In this document: in pieces, positions 12,647 through 25,836 of the stretch
How positions within the stretch are numbered: the stretch's first letter is position 1
How the letters are laid out: every line of letters starts with the position of its first letter
Assembly (NCBI RefSeq): GCF_910594005.1
Contig: NC_057817.1
Location: 31,473,001-31,537,000 of the forward strand
Length of the DNA: 64,000 nucleotides
From: Cervus elaphus
Taxonomy: Eukaryota; Chordata; Mammalia; Artiodactyla; Cervidae
Direction: 5' to 3'
The notes under the pieces: model-generated
What the model saw: only the letters and a program-made list of their open reading frames with translations
What the model was told of the DNA's origin: nothing
Databases searched by the model: none
Translations under genes and position numbers: made by a program

Positions 12647-13574
12647 ATGAAAAACCTTCGCATTATTGATGAATTTGTAATGCTAGGGTTTTCTACTGAC
12701 CGGGATATCCAGACCATGCTCTTTGTTCTCTTCTTGGGGATTTACCTCCTGACCCTGATGGGGAACCTGATGATGATCCTGGTAATCAGGACTGATCCTC
12801 ACCTGCACACGCCCATGTACTTCTTCCTTGGTCATTTGTCTTTCCTAGACATATGCTACTCTTGTCACTGTGCCCAAGATGCTGCAGAATTTCCTGTCTC
12901 AGAAGAAAACCATTTCAGTGTGGGGATGCATTACCCGGAGTTTCTTTTTCATATTTTCTGGAGGCACTGAGGGCTGCCTGCTCTCTGCTATGGCCTATGA
13001 CCGCTATGCTGCCATCTGTCACCCTCTGCTGTACATTGTGATCATGAACGGACCTCTGTGCACTGCAATGGTGAGTGCAGCATGGCTGATGGGGTTTCTG
13101 AGCTCACTAGTGAATAATCTTTGTGCCCAGAGCTTACAGTTCTGTGGTCCCAATATCATCTCCCACTTCAGCTGTGAACTGCCTTCACTCTTCCCTCTCT
13201 CCTGCAGTGATACCATGCCTAACACCATCCTGCTAGCTGGGTCCACTGCATTTCTAGGACTTGTGACACTTCCCCCAATCCTCTTCTCTTACTCAAAAAT
13301 CATTCTTGCCATTTTAAGTATCTCCTGCTCTAAAGGCCGAGGCAAAGCCTTCTCCACCTGCTCCTCCCACCTCACCGTGGTGCTCTTGTTCTACGGGACG
13401 GCTCTATTCAGGTACATCAGCCCCTCTTCAGGATCAGTCCTGGAGCGAGTTGTCTCCATACAGTATGGTGTGATCACATCCTTGGTAAACCCCCTCATTT
13501 ACAGCTTCAAGAACCAGGAGGTGAAGGCAGCTCTGCAGAGGATACTGAGGCAGCAAATGTGTGTCTCAGGGTAA
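12647..13574 (+). pseudogene. Olfactory receptor pseudogene 1 (OR8S1-like), 2-bp deletion
   Basis: A class A GPCR of the olfactory receptor family, on the + strand, with its ATG aligned to those of receptors 2 and 3. The frame reads correctly through TM1 (GNLMMILVI) and TM2 (PMYFFLGHLSFLDICYS) to about codon 72. There CTTCAGTC of the paralogues is CTTGTC, a loss of two bases near 12863-12864. The first frame stops at 12970, and the rest continues in the next frame to TAA at 13572-13574, with MAYDRYAAIC, KAFSTCSSHLTVV and NPLIYSFKNQEVKAAL still readable. The N-terminal NLS glycosylation site of its sisters is NLR here. A splice acceptor (CCCTTTAG) ends at 12625. The rest of the reading frame is well preserved, so inactivation looks recent, or a sequencing indel must be excluded. 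Family placement rests on remembered OR8S1 similarity. Confidence 0.92.
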
Positions 13575-14029
13575 GAAATGGCAAAGGGACCTTTCTTCTA
13601 CAAGAGAAGCAATCTACAAGTAGAGAGAACTTTGTAAACAGAGCTCCTATGTAATTCGACTTTTAAGTTAATTATATTTGTTTCTTACTCGAAGTGAAAT
13701 GACTTCCAAAAGCTGAAAAAAATATACTCAGAGAAGTATTTGGCCAATCATAGATCTGAGGGGAAAGGCTCAGAGACATCAGCTCCTACTGCAGCCTTGG
13801 AATCTAATCCAGAAGGAGTAATTTCACTACAGTTGAGGAGGCAGAACAAGAACAAAGACCTTGACATGAACAAAGCTCCCTGAGCCCATTACTTGACATG
13901 CAGAGTTACACAAAGAAGCCCATTAGTAGAAAGGCAAAGAACAAGTCACCTGGACACATTTAGTGTTCCAGAATGAGACAGCTAATTACCTGACCTGGCG
14001 GTACCATAGGCATTAAATGGCATGTACCT

Positions 14030-14485
14030 GCAAATAGTCAAAGAATAAGCAAAGAATGAACATTTTAAATGTCTATGAGCAAATGAATGGATTAAAAAAA
14101 TGTGGTACAGTCATACAATGGAGTATAATTCAGTTTGATAAAGAAGGAAAGTCTGCAATGTGTGACAACATAATTGAAACTTGAAGATATTGTGAGAAAA
14201 CCCAGTCACAGAGGAGGAAAAACTGTTTGATTCTACTTATATGAGGTATCTAAAAGGTCCACCTCATAGAAGCAGAAAGTAGAATGGTGGTTTCCAGGGT
14301 CTGGGGGAACAGGATTGGGAAACTGCTAACCAAAGGGCATATAGTGTCAGTCACACAATATAAAAAAGACATTTGTTACAGTGCCATTGCATATACTTTA
14401 CAGTACTGTACATGTAAAAACTTAAGAGCGTTAAATCTATGTGGTGTGTTTTTTACCGCAATAAAAATCAAATAAGAATGAGCAT
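14030..14485 (+). mobile_element. Old L1 3' UTR fragment shared by the three units
   Basis: It has L1 tail features (ATGAATGGATTAAAAAAATGTGGTA, then ATTCTACTTATATGAGG, and a final ACCGCAATAAAAATC). The same segment lies after receptors 2 (33090-33540) and 3 (46190-46690), so it predates the duplications. Its AATAAA could serve as a distal poly(A) signal for the receptor. Confidence 0.75.
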
Positions 14486-14751
14486 ATCATTACACTAAAT
14501 ATGGTTATTGCATTTTGAAACCTCTTGCCTGAAACACACATCATTTTAAAATGTATCATCATATTTGATGTATATACATATGGAAGCCAGAGAGAAGTCA
14601 TTAGAAGTAGCATAATGTAAATTAAAACAGCAAGAGAGCATTGTTTTTAGTGGATGTAAATCAATGAAGTTAGAACACTCCCTCACACCATACATAAATA
14701 TAAATTCAAAGTGGCTTAAAAACTTACATACAAATTATGATATCGTGTGTG

Positions 14752-14945
14752 AATGTTAGCTGCTCAGTCGTGTCCGATTCTTTGTGACCCAATGGACTAT
14801 AGCCTCCCAGGCTCCTTTTCTGTGGAATTATCCAGGCAAGAACACTGAAGTGGGTAGCCATTCCTTTTTCCAGGGATCCTCCCAACCCAGGGATCAAACC
14901 CAGGTCTCTCTGCAGGAAGATTTTTACCATCTGAGCCCCCTGGGG
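14752..14945 (-). mobile_element. Bov-tA SINE
   Basis: An antisense copy (GTTAGCTGCTCAGTCGTGTCCG through ATCTGAGCCCCCTGGGG) inside the L1. The unit 2 equivalent near 33825 is uninterrupted. Confidence 0.9.
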
Positions 14946-15928
14946 CACCATAAAACTCACAAATGACAATTAGGCAAAATAGTCTTTTACATAAATTATA
15001 CCATAATTTCTTAGGTCAGTCTTTCAAGGAAAAATAAATAAAAGCAAAAATATACAAATGGGACCTAGTTAAACTTATAAGCTTTTGCACAGCAAAGGAG
15101 GTCATGAACAAAACAAAAACACAATCTATGGAGTATGAAAAAATACATGCCAGTGATTGACAGCAAGGGTTTAACTTCCACATATACACAAGGCTCATAC
15201 AAGTTAATATAAAAAAATCCAATTAAAGAATTGGAAGAACCCTATATAGACATTTCTCCAAAGAAGACATCAGATGGCAAACAGGCACATGCAAAGATGC
15301 TCAACACTGCTAATTAGAGATGCAAATATAAACTACACTGAGTATCACCTCATACCAGTCAAAATGGCCATCATCAAATAAGTTCTGGAGAGGATGTAGG
15401 AAAAAGAGAATGCTCCTACACTCTGAATAGGAATATAAACTGGTATGGTCATTAAGGAGAACATTATAAACGTTCCTTATAAAACTGAAGTTACCATATG
15501 ATCCAGCAATCCCACTCCTGGGCATATCTCTGGAAAAGATGAAAAGGCTAATTTAAAAAGATACATGCACCCCAATGTTCATAGCAGCACTATTTACAAC
15601 ATCCAAGACATAGACGCAACCTAAGTGGCCATCAACAGATGAACGGATAAAGAAGATGTATTATACATAAACGATGGAATATGATTCAGACATAAAAAAA
15701 AAGAATGACATAGTGCCATTTGCAGAAATGTGGGTAAACTTGGAGAGCATTACGCTACATGAAATAAGTCAGACTGAGAAAGACAAATACTATATGGTTA
15801 TCTCTGTGAAATGTAAAAACTATGACTAGGGAATATAACAAAAAAGCAGACTCACAGATATAGAGAACATAATAGTTTTTACCAGTGAGGAGAGAAAAGG
15901 GAGAGGGCCAACCCAGATGTAAGGGATT

Positions 15929-16067
15929 AAGTAAAGTGAAGTGAAATGTTAGTTGCTCAGTTGTGTCCGGCTCTTTGTGACCCTTGGACAGTAACCCACC
16001 AGGCTCCTCTGTCCATGGGGTTCTTCAGGCAAGAATACTGGTGTGGATAGCCATTCCTTCTCCAAGG
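15929..16067 (-). mobile_element. Bov-A type SINE, partial
   Basis: An antisense SINE body without the tRNA-like end (GTTAGTTGCTCAGTTGTGTCCG to CCATTCCTTCTCC). It is flanked by GGATTAAG-like and GGATCAAG-like copies. The equivalent spot in unit 2 carries a different insertion, the inverted L1 at 34849. Confidence 0.85.
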
Positions 16068-16890
16068 GGATCAAGAGGTACACACTATTAGATAAACAGT
16101 AAGCTACAAAGATATACTGTATAACACAGGGAATATAGCAAATATTTTATAACTATAAATGGAGTATACTCTTTAACAAATGTGAATCACTATATTATAT
16201 GCCTGTAATTTATATATTATACTTTATATTTCAGTAAAAACATTTAATAAAGAATAAAATTAAAATTCAAAAAAGAAAAACTGCTTTGACAATTCATTAT
16301 TAATATAATGTTAGACATCAGCATAGAGCCTCTATCTTATCTAGTTATAGGTATCCATTTTTAGTTATAAAAGTATACTATCAAAATAGATATTGAATAT
16401 TGTAAAGTTGATTTTCACCACTTATTGAGATAATGTATGTCTTATTGGATGAACTGTAAATTTCCTAACATTAAATGATTGTTACATTCATAAGAAAACA
16501 CATTCATGGATATATCTTTTCATGTTCCATTGAATTATCTGTATTGGGTAAGAGTTCACATGCATATTTTAATAAGGTGATTGCTATTTAGGTGTTAATA
16601 TGAAGATTGTGTTATCCTAATCACTGTATGCTGAAATCTTCTAAAATGTTGACTTTCATTTCTTTTGCCCAGGACTTTTAAAAACACGTGTAAGTTTGCC
16701 ATCATCATTGTGCCTTTGTCTGTATTTCATGCTATTTCCATGTTTTTGCTGCCTTCACTTTCAAACTGGATTTTGTACCCTTAAAGATCATAATGGCCTT
16801 CTCTTCATTCTGGGTTATACCTCTTGTCATTAAAAGTGTAGCTTTTTTCCCTTTAATATTTTACTTTGAATTCCACTTTCTGTGATGTTA

Positions 16891-17138
16891 ATATACATGC
16901 TTATTTGGAGTTTCCAGGTTGGTAGGTACACAGCAACTCAGAGACAGCAAGGAAGTTCATACCACTTCCCATAGCCTTGCCAAAGCATCTTTTACCATAA
17001 ACCTCTTCCAGTTGGCCACAAAGCTCTACCTACCTGTCAACACTGGGTAGAGGTGGGTGTCCTCTGCCATTATGCCTTAGCTGGTACTTTTGTCCACTTG
17101 CTCACAAGAAGCCTATTATTTCTAAAATGATAGAGTAA
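16891..17138. other. Unassigned inter-unit spacer
   Basis: About 250 bp between the end of recognisable unit 1 homology (CTTTCTGTGATGTTAATAT) and the L1 start. It has no open frame of note and no repeat that I recognise. It is absent from the unit 2/unit 3 junction near 37280. Confidence 0.5.
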
Positions 17139-17296
17139 GGAGCTGGAGACAAGATGGCAGAGTAGAAGGACATATGTTCCCCTCTTCTCCCCAAAACACC
17201 AAATTCAAAACTATCTGGGTAACAACCATCAACAGAAAAGACTGGAACCTACCAAAAAAAATAGTCTACATCCAACGACAATACAGGAGCCATGAG

Positions 17297-17473
17297 GGAC
17301 TTCCCTGGCAGTCCAGTGCATAAAACTCCATGCTTCCACTGGGGGGGTGGGGAGTGAGTTTGATACCTGGTTGGGGAACTAAGATCCTCCATCCCAGATG
17401 CTATGTGGTAAGGCCAAAATAATAATCCATAATAAATAAATAAAAACAAAATGTAATTATATTTCAAAAAAGA
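17297..17473 (+). mobile_element. Short CHR-type tRNA SINE with TSD
   Basis: It starts GGACTTCCCTGGCAGTCCAG and ends in AATAAATAAATAAAA tails. It is flanked by AGCCATGAG at 17288-17296 and 17474-17482, inside the L1 5' UTR. Confidence 0.82.
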
Positions 17474-20059
17474 AGCCATGAGACAGTAGGAGGAGTGCAT
17501 TCACAATACAACCAAATCCATACCAGCCAACAAACTGGAAAATAATTACATCACAGAACTCTCCCAAAGGAGTGAGAATTCTGAGCCCCAAAACAGGTGC
17601 CTCAGCCTTAGAGTCTGGCATTGGGAGGAGGGACCCCAAGAACAGTGGCTTTGAAGGCCAGCAGGGAATGACTGCAGGAACTCCATGGGACTGAGGAAAA
17701 TAGAAACTCCACTCTTAGAGGGTACACACAAACTCTCATGTGCACCAGGACCCAGGGAAAAAGCAGTGAATATAAGATGCCATAGGAGCCTGGGTCAGAT
17801 GCACCTGAGGGTCTTGGAGAGCCTCCTGGGGATGTGGGAGGTTGACTGTGGTTCACTATGGACAGGACATTGGAGATGAAGGTACTAATGAGTACTCACT
17901 GGTGTTAGCTCTCCTGGAGGCTGCCATTTTGCCATCAAGACTTTGCCCCACCCAACAGCCTGAAAGTTACACAGCTGGGACACCTCAGGCCAAACAACCA
18001 ACAAGGCAGGAACACTGCACCACCCATGAGCAGATAGGTTACGTAAACTATTTTGGAACCTATAGCCATTTTTACACATACTCCTTGACACAGACAAGCC
18101 CACCAGAGTGACAAGACTCAGATTCACCCACCAGTGGGCAGACACCAATCTCTCCTACCAAGAGCCCTTCATAAGTCTCTTAGACAAGTCTCACATACTG
18201 GGGCGGACATAGGAAACAAGAGAAACCACAATCCTCTAGCCTGTGGGTTGGAGACTACAGTCACAGAAAGTCAGAAAAACTAAGATAGCAGAAGAATACA
18301 TGACAGATGAAGGTACAATATAAAACCCCAGAAGAACAACTAAGTGGGTTGGAGATAGACAATCTACTTGAGAAAGAATTCAGACTAATGATAGAAAAGA
18401 TGATCCAAAATTTTGGGAAAAGAATAGAGGCACAAACCAAAAGATAGAGGAAATATTTTAAAAAGAGTTAAAAGATAAGAAGAACAAACAGAGTTGAAAA
18501 ATAACTGAAGTGAAAAATACACTAGAAGGAATCATTAGCAGAGTAAAGTGACAAAAAAATGGATAAATGGGCTGAAAGATAGATTGGTGAATATCACTGC
18601 TACAAATAAAGAAAAAAGAATGAAAGAAATGAGGACAGTTTGAGAGAACTTTGAAACAACATTAAATGCTTCAACATTTCCATTATAGGGGTCCCAGTAA
18701 AAGAAGAGAAAGAAAAAGAGCCTGAGAAAATATTTGAAGAGATAATAGCTGAAAACTTCCATAACATGGGAAAGGAAACAGTCAACAAAGTCTAGGAAGC
18801 ACAGGGCTCCACACAGGATAAACCAAAGAAGAAACACACCAATATCAACAGTAATTGTTGTTACTGACAACAGTAATTTTTGTCAAATTGACAAAAATAA
18901 AAGAAAGAGAAAATATTAAAAACAACAAGAGAAAAGCAACAAATGACATACAAGGGAATCTCCATAAGGTTAAACTCTTCAGGCCAAAACACAGTGGCAG
19001 AATATATTTAAAGTGATAAAAGAGAAAAACATAAAACCAAGAATACTTTACCCAGCAAGACTCTCCTTTAGACATGATGGAGAAATTAAAAGATTTATAG
19101 ACAAAGAAAAACTTGCAGAATTTAGCAGTACCAACCAGCTTTACCACAAATGCCAAAAGAACTTCTCTAGGCAGAAAAGGCCACAATTAAAAAGCAGAAA
19201 ATCACAAATAGCAAAGTTTACCTATAAAAGTAAACATACAGTAAAGATAGGAAATCATCTAAACACAAATATGCACCAAAATCAGCAACCACAAGAAGAG
19301 GAGAGTACAAATGCAGGATATTGAAAATGCATTTGAAATTAAGAGATGAGCAACTTAAAACAATCTTGTATATATATGTGGACTGGTAGGTCAAAACAAT
19401 GGTAACCCTAAACCAGAAGGGTTACCTACAATAGATAAAAAAGACACATACACACACCAAAAAAGGTAATCAAAGCGCAACACTAAAGATAGTCATCAAA
19501 CCAGAAGAGAATGGGAAAAAAAAAAAAAACCACCTAAAAAAATACAAAATAATTAACAAGATGCCAATAATAACATGCATATTTGCATTTACTTTAAATG
19601 TAAATCAATTAAATGTTCCAACCAAAAGACATGGGCTGGCTGAATGGATGCAAAAACAAGATCCACATATTTTGTTTTCTACAAAAGATGCAGTTCAGAT
19701 CTAGGGACACAAACAGACTGAACTTGGGGGGATGGATAAAGGTATTCCATGCAAATGGAAAGAGGGGAAAAAGCTAGAGTGGAAATACTCATACTAGGGA
19801 AAAAACTTCAAATAAAGACTGCTAAAAGAGGCAAAGAAAGATGCTACATAATGATCAAGGGACCAGTCCAAGATGATATAACAATTACAAATATCAATAC
19901 ACTCAACACAGGACCACATCAATATATAACACAAACACTAAAGCCATAAAAGGAGAAATCTACAATAATACAATAATAATGGGAGACACTTAACCCCACA
20001 CCTATATCAATGGACATATGATCTAGACAAAAAATCATTAAGGAAACCCAATCCTTACC

Positions 20060-20203
20060 ACATTATTGACCAGGGGATTTTTGCAGAAGCTGATGCCTGT
20101 GGTCAGCAATTTAAAATGTAAGTGAATGTTGATATATCTTTGCTGAATAACATTCAGGTAACAAAACATGTATTAATGCGTCTCAGGTTAATAAGTTGTT
20201 AAA
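20060..20203. other. Unidentified insert within L1 ORF2
   Basis: L1 sequence stops after AAACCCAATCCTTA and resumes at TTAAATGACACATTAGAC. The roughly 145 bp between is not L1-like and has no poly(A) tail. I cannot name it, and the unit 1 L1 has lost this region, so no empty site is available. Confidence 0.4.
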
Positions 20204-20587
20204 TGACACATTAGACTACTTGGACTTAATTGATATTTATAGAGCAGTCCATCTGAAGGTAGCAGAATACATTCTTCTCAAGTGCACAGAAGGCATTCTT
20301 CAGGATAAATCACATACTGAGACACAAAGCAAGCCTTGGTAAAATTAAGAAAACTGAAATCTTTTTAAGCATCTTTTCTGACCACAATGCTATGAAATTA
20401 GAAATAACATAAAAGGAAAAAAAACTGTAAAGAAACACAAACATGTGGAGGCTAAATGATATGTTACTAAACAACAACAAAAAATCATTGAGGAAATAAA
20501 AAAATACTAGAGATGAATGACAACAAAATCATGATGATCCTATGAAAACCTATGGGATGCACCAAAAGCAGTACTAAAAGGGAAGTT

Positions 20588-21158
20588 GTTTTTTTTTTTT
20601 TCCATTTATTTTTATTAGTTGGAGGCTAATTACTTCACAACATTGCAGTGGGTTTTGTCATACATTGACATGAATCAGCCATGGAGTTACATGTATTCCC
20701 CATCCCGATCCCCTCTCCCACCTCCCTCTCCACCCGATTCCTCTGGGACTTCACAGTGCACCAGGCCCGAGCACTTGTCTCATGCATCCCACCTGGGCTG
20801 GTGATCTGTTTCACTATAGATAATATACATGCTGTTCTCTCGATTCCACCCTCGCCTTCTCCCACAGAGTCCAAAAGTCTGTTCTGTACATCTGTGTCTC
20901 TTTTTCTGTTTTGCATATAGGGTTATCATTACCATCTTTCTAAATTCCATATATATGTGTTAGTATACTGTAACGGTCTTTATCTTTCTGGCTTACTTCA
21001 CTCTGTATAATGGGCTCCAGTTTCATCCATCTCATTAGTACTGATTCAAATGAATTCTTTTTAACAGCTGAGTAATATTCCATGGTATATATGTTCCACA
21101 GCTTCCTTATCCATTCGTCTGCTGATGGGCATCTAGGTTGCTTCCATGTCCATGGACA
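20588..21158 (-). mobile_element. 5'-truncated L1_BT, antisense, 13-bp TSD
   Basis: A T-rich run at 20588-20603 is the complement of its tail. The TSD TAAAAGGGAAGTT is at 20575-20587 and 21159-21171. It contains the L1_BT 3' UTR and the end of ORF2 in antisense. Confidence 0.93.
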
Positions 21159-24100
21159 TAAAAGGGAAGTTTACAACAGTACAAGCTTACCTCAAGAAAC
21201 AAGAAAAATCTCAAGTAAGCAACCTAACCTTACACCTAAAGCAACTAGGGGAAGAAGGATAAATAATTTCAAAGTTAGTAGAAGGAAAGAAATCATAAAG
21301 ATCAGAGCAGAGATAAGTGGTATAGAGACTTTAAAAAATATCAATGACACTAAAACATGGTTCTTTAAAAAGATGAAAAAAATTGATAAACCTTTAGGAG
21401 AGGGTCCAAATCAATAAAATTAGAAATGAAAAAGAACTTACAACTAACACCACAGAAATACAAATGATATAAGAGACTACTACAGCAACTATATGCCAAT
21501 AAAATGGAAATGAAGAAAGAAATGGACGAATTCATCATCTTTAAGAAGAAATGGACAAATTCTTAGAAAGATACAATCTCCCATCACTGAACCAGCAGAA
21601 AATAGAAAGTATCAACAGACCACTCACAAGTATTGTAATTGAAACTGTGACTTAAAAACTCCCAACAAACAAGCATGCAGGACAATATGCCTTCACAGGT
21701 GAATTCTAGCAAACATTTAGAAAAGAGTTAACCTATCCTTTTGAAACTCATCCAAAAAATTAGAGAGGAAGGAACACTTCCAAGATCATTCTATGTGGCC
21801 ACAATCATCCTGATACTAAAACCACAAAAAAAGAAAATTATAAACCAATATCTCAGATGAACATAGATGCACAAATCTTCAACAAAATACTAGCAAACCA
21901 AATCTAACAATACATTAAAAGGACTATACACCATGATCAAATCAACTTTACCTGAGGAATGCAAGAACTCTTTAATATTACATATCAAACAGTGTGATAC
22001 ACACATTAACAAACTGAAGAATAAAAACCATATTCTCTGATCATCTCAGTAGATGCAGAAAAAGCATTTGACAAAATTCAACACTGATTTATGATTTTTA
22101 AAAAACTCTCCAGAAAGTGGGCACAGAGGAACCCTCCCTCAGTATAATAAAGGCCATATGTGACAAACCTACAACTAACATCATACTCAGTAGTGAAAAG
22201 CTGAAATTGCCTCTAAGATCAGGAACAAGAAAAGGATGTCCATTCTAAATACTTTTATTCAACATAGTTTAGAAAGTCTTAGCCTTGGCAATCAGAGAAG
22301 AAAAATAAAGAAAAGAAATCTCAACTGGAAAAGAAGTAACTGTCACTGTTTGCAGATAGTCTCATACTATAAAGAGAAAATCCTAAAGTTGCTACCAGGA
22401 AACTACTACAGCTCATCAGTGAATCTGGTAAATATTGCAGGATTCATAATTAATACATGAAATCTGTTGCATGTCCATACACTAACAATAAAATATCAGA
22501 AAGTGAATTTAAGGAAACAATCCGATTTAACATCACATCAAAAAGAATAAAGGATCCAGGGATAAACTTACCTAAGAAGGCAAAACACCTGTACTCTGAA
22601 AACTATAAGACAATGATAAAAGAAACTGAAGATGACACAAATAGATGGAAAGATATACCATGTTCATGGTTTGGAAGAATCAATGTCGTTAAAATGACTA
22701 TACTACCCAAGGCAATCTGCTAGATTCAATCCAACCCCCATCCAATTGCCAATGACATTTTTTGCAGATCTAGAACCAAATACTTAAAATTTGCATGGAA
22801 ACACTAAAGTCCCTAAAATAGCCAAAGCAATCTTGAGAAAGATAAATGGAGCTGGAAGAATCAGGCTCCCTGATTTCAGACTATGCCACAAAGCTACAGT
22901 AATCGAAGTAGTATGATCCTGGCACAAATAGACACATAGATTAATGGAACACATAGATTAATAGATAGATGGCCCAGAAATAAACCCAGTCACTTGGGGT
23001 CAATTGATCTATGACAAAGAAGGAAAAACTATACAATGGACACAGTCTCTTTAATAAGTAGTGCTGGTAAAACTGAACAACTACATGTAAAAGAATGAAA
23101 TTAGAACAATCTCTTTGACCATATACAAACATAAACTCAAAATTGATTAAAGACCTAATGTAAGACAGCATGCATTAAACACTTAAAAGAAAACATAGGT
23201 AGAATACACTTTGACATATATTGCAGCAATATTTTTGGATCCACCTCCTAGAGAAATGAAAAGAAAAACAAAAATAAATAAATGGGATAGAATTAAACTT
23301 AAAGCTTTTGTACAGCAAAAGAAACCACAAATAAAATTAAAAGATGGACCACAGAATGGGAGAAAATATTTGCAAATGAAGCAACCAACAAGGGATTAAT
23401 CTCTAATACAAACAAACAGCTCATGCAGCACAATATAAAAAAATAAAAAATAAACAACCCAATCAAAAAATGAGGAGAAGGTATAAATAGACATTTTTCC
23501 AAAGAGGACAAACAGATGGCCAAAAAGCCCATGAAAAGATGCTCTACACTGATAATTGTTAGAAAAATGTAAATCAAAACTACCATAAGATATCACCTCA
23601 CATGTGTCAGAATGGCCTTCATCAAATAGGCTACAATGTTGGAGAGTGTGGAGGAAAGGGAACCCTCCTACACTGTTGGCAGGAATATAAATTGGTATAA
23701 CTACTATGGAGAACAGTATGGAAGTTTCTTAACAAACTAAAAACAGAACTACCATATGATCCAGTGATCCCAATCCTGGACACATATCTGGAGAAAACCA
23801 TAATTCAAAAATATATATGCATTCCAGTGTTCACTACAGGACTATTTAAAATAGTCAAGATATGGAAGCAACGTAAATACCCATTGGTAGATGAATGGCT
23901 AAAGAAGATGTGAGATATATACACAATGGAATGTTATTCAGCCATAAAAAGAATGAAATAATGCCATTTGAAGCAACATGGATGAACCAAGATATTATCA
24001 TATTAAGTGAGGTAAGTTGGACAGAGAATGACAAATATCATGTGATATGACTTGTATGGGGAATCTAAAATGATGATACAAGTGGAGTTATTTACAAAAG

Positions 24101-25129
24101 AGAAACAGAGTCACTGACTTAGAACACAAACATGATTACCAAAGGGAAAAGGTGGGAGGGACGCATAAATTAAGAGGTTGGGGTAACATATACACACTCC
24201 TATATGTAAAATAATTAACAAAGACCTACTGTATAGCACAGGGAACTCAACTCCATAGTCAGTAATAATCTATGTAGGAAAAACCTGATGAAGAATAGAT
24301 ATCTGTACTTGGATAACTGAACCACTTCACTGTACACCTGAAACTATATAACAATGTAAAATAATCATACTCCAGGATAAAATAAAAATTTTAATTAAAT
24401 TAAATTTAAAGATAATTTACACTTTTTCTTTATTTTCAGATCACTTCACCACATATATCTTTGTCTATCATTGTAGTTTTATTGTTTCTATATTATTTGG
24501 TTATATGTAGATTATCTTTAAACCACATATCATTAGGTTTTTGTTTCTTAATTCTGTACCTGTTAACTAGGATATTTAAAATATTGTATTTGTTATCACT
24601 GTGATTTTTACATTCATTGTCATAATTTATGGGTTTACTTATTTCTGATGTTTTATTTGTTTAATTTAGGAAGTAAGCTTCCTTTCTCTACTTTCATTTT
24701 TTGCCATAAAAATAGGCATAAAAGCCACTGTTTACCAAGTTATCAGGCAGCACTGTTCTGTTTACTATAAAAAAATTTATAAGGCAAACTTAAAGGTAGA
24801 TGTTCTTTTCATAAATGAAAAACTGAGGGTTACTTAGGACATTAACTTCCCTAGGTCACTTAGCCAGTGAGTGATAAAAGTCAAGACCGAAATCCAGAAT
24901 GTCCACACTAAAAAATACAAATTCATGGCCATTGTGTTTTTCTCTCTCTTTCTCTCGCTCTCTCTTTCTCCCCTTCGACATTTTATCGTTTGCAGTGAAT
25001 TGAAAAATATAGATGGTGAGCTTCTGATTATAAAGTGGTCTCCTGAGCATATGATGCAATCTTTCTTTCAAGAACCAAAGACTGGAAAAATATCAAAGAG
25101 GAATTTTTAAGCGAATTCACCTATTGTCA

Positions 25130-25246
25130 CCCACTCCAATGTTCTTGCCTGGAGAATCCCAGGGACAGAGGAGCCTGGTGGGCTGCTGTCTGTGGGGTCA
25201 CACAGAGTCAGACATGACTGAAGCGACTTAGCAGCAGCAGCGGCGG
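25130..25246 (+). mobile_element. Bov-A SINE (monomer) with 12-bp TSD
   Basis: Sense SINE body ending in a GCAGCAGCAGCGGCGG tail. The TSD CACCTATTGTCA is at 25118-25129 and 25247-25258. Unit 1 near 4310 has the empty site. Confidence 0.92.
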
Positions 25247-25805
25247 CACCTATTGTCAAACCAAAAGCATGACAAATTCGGGGGCAGATTAAGAAGTTAC
25301 TGAGAAACAGAAAGCCAATTTGATGATATTAAGGTGGAAACAGTAACTAGAAACTATTCAGGGTCTATCAGGAATGAACCAAAACAAAAATGTAGGAGGG
25401 ACAACCAGGAAGCTCCTGAGTGGAAAAGTAGAAGCCACGGGTAAGGGAACGTCAAAGGGCACCAACAGGAACTTTGGTTGGAGTAATGCGTGAGCAAACA
25501 TAGGTGGCATTGAACAGATAACTACAACAGTGTGATGTGTTTCCTTGTAGGAACAAAGATTGAAATAAAGAGAAAGCTCACTGACTCCCTATGGCTGATG
25601 ATGTCAGGAAAGAACAGGAAATAGCAGAACCCAGAAGAGTTGCTAATGCACCCTGTAAGGCAGAATACGCCCTTGTAAGTCCAATCTTACAGGCTGTGGA
25701 ATCTGCTTCTATAATAATTGTCTTGAAAACTGAGTTTCCCAAGCAGAGGTCAGGACCATGTAACTGGAAACCTCAGCTGCAAAGTTTATGATTAAAATAG
25801 TAAAA

Positions 25806-25807
<2 letters not shown>

Positions 25808-25836
<29 letters not shown>

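Larger units (their letters stand above)
14590..16270 (+). mobile_element. L1 3' portion, interrupted by two SINEs
   Basis: Sense L1 ORF2 C-terminal and 3' UTR sequence with many stops, also present in unit 2 (33675-36190) but not in unit 3. It contains antisense SINEs at 14752-14945 and 15929-16067. Confidence 0.78.
3611..16890 (+). repeat. Tandem duplicon unit 1 (non-L1 part)
   Basis: This stretch aligns in order with 24411-37290 (unit 2) and, up to about 14510, with 37291-46715 (unit 3). Shared landmarks are a TTTATTTTCAGAT start, the candidate exon at 7055, the receptor at 12647 and an old L1 3' UTR after the receptor. Between 3611 and 6000 and between 6230 and 9030 I see no gene other than the candidate exons listed separately. 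The spacing differs between units mainly through SINE and LINE insertions. Confidence 0.88.
17139..24400 (+). mobile_element. Near full-length L1 LINE between units 1 and 2
   Basis: It opens with the L1 5' UTR signature AGACAAGATGGCAGAGTAG. It runs through an ORF1 region (to about 19330), an ORF2 region (from about 19560, start of the endonuclease part, to about 23640) and a 3' UTR ending in an A-rich tail by 24400. Many stops and frameshifts break both frames, and the longest pieces are about 100 codons. Three insertions interrupt it: a CHR-type SINE (17297-17473), an unidentified segment (about 20060-20203) and an antisense L1_BT (20588-21158). The same L1 in unit 1 has lost the middle. It cannot be active. 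Confidence 0.88.

Noticed and set aside
12870..13574. 234-codon frame starting at GTG as a separate short receptor gene
   Set aside because: It is the downstream part of receptor 1 after the 2-bp deletion. It lacks TM1 and most of TM2 and has no initiating ATG.
18535..18870. 111-codon hydrophobic - strand frame
   Set aside because: It is antisense to the L1 ORF1 region. The hydrophobicity comes from reading A-rich DNA as T-rich codons.
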